Positions 50,339 through 58,845 of a stretch of DNA of 64,000 nucleotides are shown one piece after another; position 1 is the stretch's first letter; each line of letters begins with the position of its first letter. The notes under the pieces were generated by a model that worked only from the letters and a program-made list of their open reading frames with translations, did not search any database and was not told the origin of the DNA. Made by a program: the position numbers and the translations under genes. The stretch covers positions 314,413 to 378,412 of the forward strand of contig NZ_GG749279.1 in the NCBI RefSeq assembly GCF_000160555.1. Reading direction: 5' to 3'. The stretch comes from Centipeda noxia ATCC 43541. Lineage in GTDB: Bacteria; Bacillota; Negativicutes; Selenomonadales; Selenomonadaceae.

Positions 50339-50875
50339 TCAATTCTGTGCATCTGCCTGTTTTAATATGGACAGCACCAGAGAATCCTCTGGTGCTGTTT
50401 CTTTTTGATGGTATTGAATAATTTCCGCTTCTTGAACATCTCCGATCGCACGCAGTTTATCTGCCCCGATATATGGATGAGCTGCATAGACATAGAATGC
50501 CATACCAACTCTTCCACAAATACCACGCGTGTCCTTCCATCGAATGAAATACGGGATCACAGATGGAACAAACCGATAAGCAAGGACAGCGAGCACCTTC
50601 CCCCAGATATCAGCCGTCCCCTTCACACGGCCGATATCATGAAGCAGTGCACAGCGAATGAGCAGGATATATGCATCCGAATCCCTATATCCATGCTTTT
50701 TATAGAGGTCTTTTGCCGTAAGCGCGACACGAACTGCGTGATACTGATCTGCTCCATGCATATCATAGAAAAGCCTTTGCTCTACAGGACTCAAATAAGA
50801 CTGCACAAACCTATGCCCTTCCGCATCGAGTCGCCCGAACAGGGCACGTACAAACTGATAAATACGCCGCTTCAT
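50339..50875 (-). CDS. HD-domain phosphohydrolase
   Basis: 178 aa. Metal-binding HD signature: H46 (DQYHAVRV), H79-D80 (LLHDIGRVKG) and a later aspartate in the C-terminal QADAQN. The first ~30 residues form a short helical leader, and a hydrophobic stretch (LAVLAYRFVPSVIPYFI) lies mid-protein. The substrate is unknown; such proteins hydrolyse nucleotides or signalling nucleotides. Its start overlaps the hisZ stop (ATGA), so it belongs to the yerC-hisZ unit. A terminator for the opposite gene lies inside its 3' end. Confidence 0.85.
   Translation of the reverse strand: MKRRIYQFVRALFGRLDAEGHRFVQSYLSPVEQRLFYDMHGADQYHAVRVALTAKDLYKKHGYRDSDAYILLIRCALLHDIGRVKGTADIWGKVLAVLAYRFVPSVIPYFIRWKDTRGICGRVGMAFYVYAAHPYIGADKLRAIGDVQEAEIIQYHQKETAPEDSLVLSILKQADAQN
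50371..50407 (+). terminator. Terminator of the hydroxyacid dehydrogenase gene, lying inside the HD gene
   Basis: ACAGCACCAGAG (50371-50382) and CTCTGGTGCTGT (50387-50398) form a perfect 12-bp stem with a 4-nt loop, followed on the + strand by TTCTTTTTG. It starts 42 nt after the dehydrogenase stop and falls within the last codons of the - strand HD gene. On the - strand no T tract follows. Confidence 0.88.
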
Positions 50876-52053
50876 CCGAAGTACTCAAGCAATTCATATC
50901 CCCGCGCTTCACGAGATTGTTCAGCTTCCTCATAGGACTGCCCCTTCATCCCGATCTCTGCAACCTTTCCCTGCCGGCGCAATTCGGTTGCTCGGCGGAT
51001 CGCCTCATTGATGGAAGCATCTGTATATCCGACATATACATGTTTGGAAGCAGGTGGAATCTGTCCGCCCTGACGCATAAGTGCCAGAAGGATTCTCTCC
51101 ATACCGAGAGCAAATCCTGTTGCCGGCATGGGATTTCCATATTCGGTCAAAAGATGATCGTAGCGTCCGCCCCCGCACAAGGGAAAGCCCAGTCCAATTG
51201 AATAGCCCTCAAAGACCATCCCTGTATAGTAGTTAAAATCTCGAATGGTGCCAAGATCAAAGCAGACATAATCCTTATAACCATAGGATTTGATCAGTGC
51301 ATAAATCTCGGCTAAGTTGTCAACGGCAGACAGACTCTGCGTGTTGAGCGAAAAGCCATAGAGTCGTTTGAGGAGGTCTTCCCTTCCATTCAATAAGGGA
51401 AGGGCCTTCAGAGTCTCTTTGTCCCTAGCTGAAAGAGGCAATGTGTCAATCAACTGATTCATGAGGACAATATCATGACATTCTATCGCGGACTTAAGCT
51501 CCTTGCTCTGCTCATCCCCGACTTCATAATATGCCAGCATACCATCAAGGAAATCAACTTGCCCTATGTGTATCTGAAAATCCTTTATTCCACATGTAAG
51601 AACAGATTCAATCGCCAGCGAAATGATCTCGGCATCCGAGGCAGGAGTTTCGCTCCCCATCAGCTCGACTCCCGCCTGATGGAATTCACACTGACGCCCC
51701 ATCTGCGTCTGTTCCACACGAAACACATTGCCCAGATAGGACAATTTCAGAGGAACAGGCGCATCCTTCAGGCGGCTGCTGACTAGTCTTGCAATCGGCG
51801 TTGTCATTTCATTGCGGAGGGCAAGGAGTTTATTTTTATTCCCAAGCAGCATAAAGAGGGAATTCTCCTCCGGGATGCGTGGTACCAAGGTCTCCAAATG
51901 TTCGATGGTCGGAGTAATGACTTCATCATATCCCCATGACCGAAACAAACGTGACAACATATCTTCCATGTGGCGCATTTCCGCAGCATCTCTAGGCAGG
52001 AGATCTCGTGTTCCGTATGGTGTTTCCAAAATGAGCTTTTCAGATTTCATCAT
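50872..52053 (-). CDS. hisZ: ATP phosphoribosyltransferase regulatory subunit HisZ
   Basis: 393 aa, a histidyl-tRNA synthetase paralogue without the anticodon domain that forms the active octamer with short HisG and confers histidine feedback control. Class II synthetase motifs are partly kept: PYGTRDLLPRDAAEMRHME, LRNEMTTPIARLV (motif 2 area), and GGGRYDHLL, plus FALGMERILLAL (motif 3 area). It overlaps yerC upstream by 4 nt and the HD gene downstream by 4 nt, so it is not in the main his operon 1.6 kb away. Confidence 0.95.
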   Translation of the reverse strand: MMKSEKLILETPYGTRDLLPRDAAEMRHMEDMLSRLFRSWGYDEVITPTIEHLETLVPRIPEENSLFMLLGNKNKLLALRNEMTTPIARLVSSRLKDAPVPLKLSYLGNVFRVEQTQMGRQCEFHQAGVELMGSETPASDAEIISLAIESVLTCGIKDFQIHIGQVDFLDGMLAYYEVGDEQSKELKSAIECHDIVLMNQLIDTLPLSARDKETLKALPLLNGREDLLKRLYGFSLNTQSLSAVDNLAEIYALIKSYGYKDYVCFDLGTIRDFNYYTGMVFEGYSIGLGFPLCGGGRYDHLLTEYGNPMPATGFALGMERILLALMRQGGQIPPASKHVYVGYTDASINEAIRRATELRRQGKVAEIGMKGQSYEEAEQSREARGYELLEYFG

Positions 52054-52367
52054 CGGTTCTCCTTGTCGATTAGAGGTGCAGCAATCCCTTTTTCAAGTAC
52101 GAGTGTATATCCGTCCGCACCATAGTTCAGGCATCGTTTGACACGGCTGATGGTCGCGGTACTGGCTCCAGTGCGTGCAACAATATCGTCATAGGTATTT
52201 CCTGCATACAGCATACGGGCAACATCAAGCCGCTGCGCCATCGCGCGGAGCTCCCCGACCGTGCATATATCTTCAAAGAATTGGTAGCATTCTTCCATGG
52301 TATCCAATGAAAGAATTGCACGACACAATTGATCGGTCAGATCATCTCTCAATTTTTGATTTACCAT
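52050..52367 (-). CDS. yerC: TrpR/YerC-family transcriptional regulator
   Basis: 105 aa, all helical. The family core is clear: LRDDLTDQLCRAIL, EECYQFFEDICTVGELRAMA and the helix-turn-helix DDIVARTGASTATISRVKR. The frame is open upstream to 52475, but ATG 52367 fits the family N-terminus (MVNQKLRDD) and has GAGAGGGAT before it. Members have been proposed, to my memory, as regulators of histidine genes in Firmicutes; the direct overlap with hisZ supports that role here, as inference. Confidence 0.93.
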   Translation of the reverse strand: MVNQKLRDDLTDQLCRAILSLDTMEECYQFFEDICTVGELRAMAQRLDVARMLYAGNTYDDIVARTGASTATISRVKRCLNYGADGYTLVLEKGIAAPLIDKENR

Positions 52368-52417
52368 ATACAGATCCCTCTCATGAACGCCCCATCCTAC
52401 CTTGCCTATTCGTTCAC

Positions 52418-52426
52418 AGTATAGCA
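52418..52426 (-). promoter_or_regulatory. Extended -10 promoter of yerC-hisZ-HD
   Basis: On the - strand, TGC followed by TATACT (52426-52418) lies ~50 nt upstream of yerC. No good -35 box is seen at the right distance, so activity would rest on the extended -10. Confidence 0.5.
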
Positions 52427-52471
52427 CAGAATGATATGTACGAAAAGTTGAAACAAACGGACGCACATCAA

Positions 52472-53410
52472 TCAAGACGAGAAATACAACACAATGTTCT
52501 TCTCATCCATTGCTGTTATGTCAGGAGGAACAGATATACGAACACATTTTTTATTGCCGTTCTCTGTGTCAGGATCAACAATATCCTCCACTGTTCCCTG
52601 TACAGGCAGACCATTCAGCTCATATCGAACAATCTGTCCCAAATAAACCCGATCCACATCCTCGATCGGTATTTCTGCTTCAATCCAGCTATTCTCCACA
52701 ATATCCAAAGAAAGAATGTTATCCCCGTTCCCTATGCGTTCTCCTTCTTGTACAAAAATCTGCGATACATTGCCTTCTCTGGATGCAAAAAGACCGATGG
52801 TGCCTGTGTTGTCACGCGCCTTCACCAACGCATCCTCCGCTTTTTTCAATTGCTCTTCTGCCGCCTGAATCATCTTGGGGTCCTGTACCCTGACATTCTG
52901 TCCACTCCCCATGGTTAACGCATTTTTCTCTTGTTCATATGCCGCAATTGCCTCATTCCTTTTGACTGCGCTGACTGCTCCCATCTCATACAGCTCATTC
53001 ATGCGCTCCATACGCGCGCGAGCTGCATCCAGCCCTTCCGTTTGTGCGGGTATATTCTGAGGTGCCGCTGCTGCTCCATATCGAATTTGCTCGACATTCT
53101 TTTGTGCGAGTTCGGCATTCTTTTGCAAACGAGCCAGTTCCTCATCCGAGAATACATTCTGCACTGTGACGAGGAGCGTTCCCTGCGTCACATGCGCTCC
53201 TTCCTCTATATGTATTTCTTGGACAATCAGCGGATTGGCTGCCTGCAGTAGGCTTTGTTCATAGACAAGGCGTGCATTTGATACAGTAAAATCACCCGAT
53301 CGCTCTGTTCTATGAAGCAAGATAAAAGAAACGCAAAAAACGAGGACCAGAAAAAATACGATGGATAAATATATTCTCTTTCTTAGGAGTTTTGTAATAT
53401 CGCTTTCCAT
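52472..53410 (-). CDS. HlyD-family membrane fusion protein (orphan)
   Basis: 312 aa. One N-terminal membrane segment (about 13-33), then the biotinyl-lipoyl-like half-motifs IVQEIHIEEGAHVTQGTLL and FASREGNVSQIFVQEGERI flanking a helical hairpin (about 85-195), and a beta-barrel end (WIEAEIPIEDVDRVYLGQ). Such adaptors link an inner-membrane exporter to an outer-membrane channel. No transporter or TolC gene is adjacent, so the partner is unknown. It begins ~13 nt after the T tract of the alaS terminator, with only GGGGG as SD; no promoter of its own is evident. Confidence 0.88.
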   Translation of the reverse strand: MESDITKLLRKRIYLSIVFFLVLVFCVSFILLHRTERSGDFTVSNARLVYEQSLLQAANPLIVQEIHIEEGAHVTQGTLLVTVQNVFSDEELARLQKNAELAQKNVEQIRYGAAAAPQNIPAQTEGLDAARARMERMNELYEMGAVSAVKRNEAIAAYEQEKNALTMGSGQNVRVQDPKMIQAAEEQLKKAEDALVKARDNTGTIGLFASREGNVSQIFVQEGERIGNGDNILSLDIVENSWIEAEIPIEDVDRVYLGQIVRYELNGLPVQGTVEDIVDPDTENGNKKCVRISVPPDITAMDEKNIVLYFSS

Positions 53411-53422
53411 AGGTTTCCCCCT

Positions 53423-53457
53423 AAAAAAATATGGCTGTCAACAAAGTGACAGCCATA
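53423..53457 (-). terminator. Rho-independent terminator of alaS
   Basis: TATGGCTGTCA (53430-53440) and TGACAGCCATA (53447-53457) form a perfect 11-bp stem with a 6-nt loop; on the - strand it runs into seven T's (53429-53423). Confidence 0.92.
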
Positions 53458-53471
53458 GGTCAATACGTGAT

Positions 53472-56099
53472 TTAAGCAAAAGCCTGTTGACGTATGACAG
53501 CAACTGCCTCGTCAAATGCCTGTGAGAGTTGCTCCGGGTTCTTTCCGCCGGCCTGTGCCATATCAGGACGTCCGCCGCCGCCACCGCCAACTGCTTTTGC
53601 AGCTGCCTTGATGATATTGCCCGCATGAGCCCCCAGCTTCACTGCTGCCTTATCTGCCTTGACCACCAGGCTGACCTTATCATCAATAACAGCCCCGAGA
53701 ACAACGATTCCGGAATCCAGTTTCTCACATGTCAGATCCGCAATATTACGAAGTTCGTCCATGGAGTCGACATTGGCTTTTCCGACAACCACACGGAATT
53801 CCCCAACTTCCTGAACGCCCATAAGAAGCTTCTGTGCATCTGCCTTATCACGGAACTCAGCAAAGCTTCGCAGCTGCTCCTGCATGGACTTTCTCTCGGT
53901 CATGAACTTGTCAATCTGCGCAACAAGATCTTCCGATCTTGTCTTCAGTTTCTGCGAGAGTTCCTGCACAGTCCGTGCCATTTCAGCAGCATATGCACAT
54001 GCAGCACGCCCGGTAATCGCCTCAATACGGCGCACGCCTGCTGCAACCCCTGATTCACTGACAATCTTAAAGAGGCCAATCTGTCCCGTGTTTGTCACAT
54101 GGGAGCCACCACATAGCTCGATACTGAAGTCCGGAACACGAACAACACGGACAACATCGCCATACTTCTCTCCGAAGAGTGCCATAGCACCAAGCGCCTT
54201 TGCCTCATCAATCGGCATCATAGAGATATGAAGGTCAATTGAGCACAAAATCTCTTCGTTAACAAGCTCCTCGATATCACGCAACTGCTGCTCACTCACA
54301 GGCTCAAAATTCGTGAAATCAAATCGCAGCCGCTCCGGTGTAACGAGAGAACCTGCCTGCTGCACGTGATCCCCCACAACGCGCCGGAGTGCTGCATGCA
54401 GGAGATGGGTCGCCGTATGGTTCCGCGCAGATGATAATTTTTTCTTTGTATCAAGGCAGATTTCCACGGAATCACCCTGCTGTATCTGCCCCTCTTCGAC
54501 ATATGCGAGATGATAGACCGTTCCATCGGGCAGACGCTTTGTATTGCTGACAGTGAGATAGCCAAGCTCACTGCGCAGACTCCCCTCGTCTCCGACCTGC
54601 CCACCGCCCTCTGCATGAAATGGTGTTGTACTTAGGATAATACCGGCGGTCTCACCATCACGCAACGAATCGACAAGCTTACCCTCATGCCAAATTGCGA
54701 CGACAGTCGCTTTCGTCGCGTCGGCATCCTCCATCAGACTGCCTGTATCTACGTTCGACAGATCAGGAACAGAAACCGCCTGATTTTCCGCACGCGCACT
54801 TCTTGCACGCGTACGTTGCTTCTCCATCTCACAGTTAAAGCCTTCATCATCCAAGGTAACGCCGTTCTCATGAAGGATCTCCTCGGTGAGCTCCCGCGGG
54901 AAACCGTATGTGTCGTAAAGTTTGAATCCAATTTCGCCATTAAGAACTGTCTCGTTTTCACTTTTCAGACGCGTGACCTCTTCATTCAGGAGCTCGATTC
55001 CCTGTGCCAGTGTGGAGGCGAAGCGATCTTCTTCCACATGGATAACACGCTTGATATAGTCCTGTTTTGCAATAAGTTCGCTGAAATCCTTCGCATCGCG
55101 GAAAATCTCAACGACTGCACTCACAGCTCCGTCAAGGAAGGGTTTTGTTATCCCAAGCATACGCCCATGGCGGATTGCACGGCGAAGTGTGCGGCGCAGA
55201 ACGTATCCGCGGCCTTCATTCGACGGCAGAATTCCATCCATAATCATGATCGCAACAGAACGTGCATGGTCTGCAATGACTTTGAGTGAAATGTCCTTTT
55301 GGGGGTCTTTCCCATAGGATACATCAGAAATCTTGGAAATATATTCGATAATCGGATAGAGAAGATCTGTCTCAAAGTTTGTTTTCTTATTCTGCACAAC
55401 GGAAGCAAGGCGTTCCAAACCGCAGCCCGTATCAATATTCTTGTGTGCAAGAATATTGTACTCACCGTCCTCTGTGCGGTCATACTGCGTAAAGACCAGA
55501 TTCCATATTTCGAGGAAACGGTCACAGTCGCATCCAATGCCGCAGGTGGGCTCGCCGCATCCACATTCTTCTCCGAGATCAATATAAATCTCAGAGTCCG
55601 GACCACAGGGGCCGGGGCCAATCTCCCAGAAGTTATCTTCCAACGCCACGATATGATCCGGCAGCACATCAGTCTGTTCCAACCATATGGCACGTGCCTC
55701 ATCATCCTCCGGATAGATGGAAACCCAGAGCTTGTCTTTGGGAAGTTCGACAACTTCTGTCAAAAATTCCCACGCCCATGGAATCGCTTCTTTCTTGAAA
55801 TAATCGCCGAAGGAGAAGTTTCCAAGCATCTCGAAGAAGGTCTGATGACGTGCGGTACGCCCGACATTCTCGATATCGCCGGTCCGTACACAACGCTGAC
55901 AGGTTACGATACGATTGTGGGGGGGCTTCATCTTTCCCGTAAAGAAAGGCTTCAATGGTGCCATGCCAGCGCCGATCAAGAGCAGTGTAGGATCATTTTC
56001 CGGAACGAGGGAGTAGCTGGATAAACGAAGATGATCCTTTTTTTCTGCAAAGAACTGCAGATATGCTTCACGCAGTTCATTGCCAGTCATGTATTTCAA
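53472..56099 (-). CDS. alaS: Alanyl-tRNA synthetase
   Basis: 875 aa. Class II synthetase. N-terminal TGNELREAYLQFF, catalytic core FFEMLGNFSFGDYFKKEA, editing domain HTATHLLHAALRR and CGGSHVTNTGQIG (zinc-binding), and the C-Ala domain ending GGGGGRPDMAQAGG. The TTG at 56099 is chosen as start: the strong SD AGGAGGG (56114-56108) is 8 nt upstream, and MKYMTGNE matches the family N-terminus, while ATG 56090 would be 17 nt away. The frame is open to 56186 but lacks support there. Ends in a strong terminator. Confidence 0.97.
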   Translation of the reverse strand: MKYMTGNELREAYLQFFAEKKDHLRLSSYSLVPENDPTLLLIGAGMAPLKPFFTGKMKPPHNRIVTCQRCVRTGDIENVGRTARHQTFFEMLGNFSFGDYFKKEAIPWAWEFLTEVVELPKDKLWVSIYPEDDEARAIWLEQTDVLPDHIVALEDNFWEIGPGPCGPDSEIYIDLGEECGCGEPTCGIGCDCDRFLEIWNLVFTQYDRTEDGEYNILAHKNIDTGCGLERLASVVQNKKTNFETDLLYPIIEYISKISDVSYGKDPQKDISLKVIADHARSVAIMIMDGILPSNEGRGYVLRRTLRRAIRHGRMLGITKPFLDGAVSAVVEIFRDAKDFSELIAKQDYIKRVIHVEEDRFASTLAQGIELLNEEVTRLKSENETVLNGEIGFKLYDTYGFPRELTEEILHENGVTLDDEGFNCEMEKQRTRARSARAENQAVSVPDLSNVDTGSLMEDADATKATVVAIWHEGKLVDSLRDGETAGIILSTTPFHAEGGGQVGDEGSLRSELGYLTVSNTKRLPDGTVYHLAYVEEGQIQQGDSVEICLDTKKKLSSARNHTATHLLHAALRRVVGDHVQQAGSLVTPERLRFDFTNFEPVSEQQLRDIEELVNEEILCSIDLHISMMPIDEAKALGAMALFGEKYGDVVRVVRVPDFSIELCGGSHVTNTGQIGLFKIVSESGVAAGVRRIEAITGRAACAYAAEMARTVQELSQKLKTRSEDLVAQIDKFMTERKSMQEQLRSFAEFRDKADAQKLLMGVQEVGEFRVVVGKANVDSMDELRNIADLTCEKLDSGIVVLGAVIDDKVSLVVKADKAAVKLGAHAGNIIKAAAKAVGGGGGGRPDMAQAGGKNPEQLSQAFDEAVAVIRQQAFA

Positions 56100-56147
56100 T
56101 GTAATCGCCCTCCTAGAATTGTGTTCATAAAGAATTGAATGTGCGTA

Positions 56148-56156
56148 AGTATAGCA
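56148..56156 (-). promoter_or_regulatory. Extended -10 promoter of alaS
   Basis: On the - strand, TGC plus TATACT (56156-56148), ~35 nt upstream of the alaS SD. No clear -35 box. I see no terminator between ftsK and this site, so read-through from ftsK is also possible. Confidence 0.55.
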
Positions 56157-56222
56157 TAAAATCAAGAAAAAATATAGAAATCCCAAGGCTTAGAACTAGT
56201 ATACATGATATACCAATACTTC

Positions 56223-58769
56223 TTATATGAGACTTTTTACCAATTCTTTTGCCTGTTCCGATGTCATGAGGATTTCTCGCGGCTTATTGCCGCCGGCGCT
56301 GGCACCGATAATACGCAGTTCCTCCATTGTATCGACTAGGCGTGCTGCTCTTGTATACCCCACACTGAGTCTGCGCTGAATATTCGATGTAGATGCCTGT
56401 CCCGTAGACATGACAATTTCTACTGCATCGGGGAGGAGCTGATCATACTTGATCTGCCCACCATCTTCCTCTGCATTATCATCTTCTGCCGTCTCACTCT
56501 CCATAAAGTCAATCAATTCTTCATTTTCACTGATCTCATGACCTTGCGATCGTATATAGTCAAGGAGCATTTCAACTTCCTCATCGCTGATGAATGCCCC
56601 CTGCACTCGTATCGGCTTGGACGCTCCCTGCGGTGAAAAGAGCATATCTCCCTTCCCAAGCAGAGTTTCCGCTCCCCCACGATCCAATATAGTACGAGAG
56701 TCCACCTGAGAAGATACCGCAAATGAAATTCTGGATGGAAGATTCGCCTTGATAATGCCCGTAATAACATTGACTGACGGCCGCTGTGTAGCAAGAATCA
56801 TATGGATTCCTGCCGCGCGTGCCTTTTGCAGAATTCTGCAGATAGCGTCTTCCACATCCTTAGGCGAAACCATCATAAGATCTGCCAGCTCATCAATAAC
56901 AATAACGATGAGTGGGATATTTTCTTCCGGATAGCGACGATTGAAGGACTTTATATCACGAACACCGTGTGTCGCAAAGATAGAATAACGCTTCTCCATT
57001 TCCTGTACAGCCCAATTCAGTACGGAAGAGGCTTTTTTGGGATCGGTCACAACGGGAACCATCAGATGCGGAATACCATTGTAATTGGAGAGTTCAACCA
57101 TCTTAGGATCAATCAGAATGAATTTTACTTCATCTGGTGTTGCCTTGAACAAAATGCTTGAGATCAAGGTGTTAATGCACACAGATTTACCCGATCCTGT
57201 TGCACCTGCAACCAAAAGATGCGGCATTTTTCCAATATCCGCAAAGATCGCCTGTCCACTGATGTCCATCCCCAATCCGACTGTAAGTTTAGATGACGCC
57301 TCTTGAAACTGTGGATTCTCCAAAACCTCTCGAAGCTGAACACTCTCCAATGTACGATTTGGAATCTCGATACCGATTGCTGCCTTTCCTGGTACGGGTT
57401 CGATACGAACAGATGAGGTTGCAAGCTGCAAGGCAATATCTTCGGCAAGATTGGTAATTTTACTAACTTTGACACCAGGCGCAGGTTCCAGATCGTAACG
57501 CGTTACTGCAGGACCGTGGCAGAAACTGATAACCTTTGCATTCACATGGAAGCTCTCGAGTGTCTGCTGTAAAACATGTGCATTTTCCTTGATTTCCTGT
57601 GCCAAAGTTCCGTTCTCTTTCTTGATATGTTTGGAAAGAATATGGGTGACTTTGGGAAGCTCATAGGGATGCTCTCCTGACTCATCTACGAAGGGGACTG
57701 TTGGAGGCGCTGTTACATCCATATTCTGCGGGGCATCGTCGATCTCTTCCTCCTTTGCAGATGCGTGCTCGTCCATCATAACAGGAGTCTGTTCCACAGG
57801 AATGACCAGCTCGTTCTCCTGTGTTTCCAATTCTCTTTCATAGTCAAATGGGAACGACACAGAAGCAGCGTCCTTTTCATCGGCAAGAATCTTTGTCTCT
57901 TCTGAGACGAACTGCTCGCACGTCCCCCGCACGGACTCTGTTTCACTTACTTCATTTTCTTCGTTTGGAACAGATTGTGCTTTTAGTTCGGGAGCGGAGG
58001 ATTCCAGAACCTCTTCCTGTTCGAGAGATATAGACTTATTTTTTTGCTCCGCAAACATAGGATCATTTGCCTGATTATACGGAACAGAAGAGAGTGTATC
58101 CTGAATGATCGCTGTCGTTTTCGTTTCAATCTTCTCTGCCGCTACACTCACTTTTTCACGCGTTGTTTGAAGCGCTGCACCTGCTGCATTTGCCCCTCTC
58201 TTTGCTTGTTCTTTTGTTTTGAAATAACCGGAGGCAAGCGACCATGTAGTCGCCAAAAGAAGCGATCCGACAATAATAGTGCTCAGCAGAATAGTAGCCC
58301 CATCAACACCAAAACAAGAGCGCAGTAAGAAAAGGACCCCGCCACCAATCAATCCACCGCCATTTGGAAGACTCTGCGGAAGTATTTCCTCATCAACAGG
58401 AATTACAAAGTGATGCCACATGGCTAGAAGTGAAACAAACAAACCGATGACACCAAAAAATTTTTTTGTATAGAGCAGACCGCGATGATGGATAATATAC
58501 TGCATGCTGATAAGTGCGATGATTAAAACAGCAAATGGTGCTCCCCAGCCGAATAGATAGCGGAAGAGATCAGCAAAGAAAAATCCAACATATCCAACAT
58601 TTAATCCGAGCAAGCCAACGCCTGAAATGAGGGCAAACGCAAGAAGGGTAAGTCCAATGAGTTCATACTCACGTCCTGATCCGTTTGGCGTCGTACTCCT
58701 CCGTTTAGTGGAAACAGACAGCGACGTTTGTCGACCAGAACTTTTCTTTCCCAAAAAGAATCCCTCCAT
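56223..58769 (-). CDS. ftsK: DNA translocase FtsK/SpoIIIE
   Basis: 848 aa. Pumps chromosomes through the division septum. Residues ~35-185 hold four membrane segments; ~190-390 is an acidic, low-complexity linker; then the alpha-beta motor with Walker A GATGSGKS (K528), DELADLMMV (Walker B) and TQRPSVNVITG. The C-terminal gamma winged helix (YDQLLPDAVEIVMSTGQAS, then RRLSVGYTRAARLVD) reads KOPS-type sites. ATG 58769 is used: GGAGG lies 11 nt upstream, but inside a hairpin (58777-58807). Upstream frame to 58811 falls in that hairpin and is not used. Confidence 0.96.
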   Translation of the reverse strand: MEGFFLGKKSSGRQTSLSVSTKRRSTTPNGSGREYELIGLTLLAFALISGVGLLGLNVGYVGFFFADLFRYLFGWGAPFAVLIIALISMQYIIHHRGLLYTKKFFGVIGLFVSLLAMWHHFVIPVDEEILPQSLPNGGGLIGGGVLFLLRSCFGVDGATILLSTIIVGSLLLATTWSLASGYFKTKEQAKRGANAAGAALQTTREKVSVAAEKIETKTTAIIQDTLSSVPYNQANDPMFAEQKNKSISLEQEEVLESSAPELKAQSVPNEENEVSETESVRGTCEQFVSEETKILADEKDAASVSFPFDYERELETQENELVIPVEQTPVMMDEHASAKEEEIDDAPQNMDVTAPPTVPFVDESGEHPYELPKVTHILSKHIKKENGTLAQEIKENAHVLQQTLESFHVNAKVISFCHGPAVTRYDLEPAPGVKVSKITNLAEDIALQLATSSVRIEPVPGKAAIGIEIPNRTLESVQLREVLENPQFQEASSKLTVGLGMDISGQAIFADIGKMPHLLVAGATGSGKSVCINTLISSILFKATPDEVKFILIDPKMVELSNYNGIPHLMVPVVTDPKKASSVLNWAVQEMEKRYSIFATHGVRDIKSFNRRYPEENIPLIVIVIDELADLMMVSPKDVEDAICRILQKARAAGIHMILATQRPSVNVITGIIKANLPSRISFAVSSQVDSRTILDRGGAETLLGKGDMLFSPQGASKPIRVQGAFISDEEVEMLLDYIRSQGHEISENEELIDFMESETAEDDNAEEDGGQIKYDQLLPDAVEIVMSTGQASTSNIQRRLSVGYTRAARLVDTMEELRIIGASAGGNKPREILMTSEQAKELVKSLI

Positions 58770-58776
58770 ATCACAG

Positions 58777-58807
58777 TATGCCTCCACTCTGATAGAGCGG
58801 AGGCATA
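58777..58807 (-). promoter_or_regulatory. Hairpin that would enclose the ftsK ribosome-binding site
   Basis: TATGCCTCC-a-CTCT (58777-58790) and AGAG-c-GGAGGCATA (58794-58807) pair over 13 bp with one mismatch and a 3-nt loop. On the - strand mRNA the only good ftsK SD, GGAGG (58785-58781), is in the 3' arm. No T tract follows, so it is not a terminator for mtaD. Confidence 0.6.
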
Positions 58808-58845
58808 GCAAATAAAATCATCTTTGTCTACGGTACACCAGTATA

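Noticed and set aside
56185-56205. GTATA/TATAC symmetry between ftsK and alaS as terminator or operator
   Set aside because: Only 5-bp arms in AT-rich DNA with no T tract; chance is likely.
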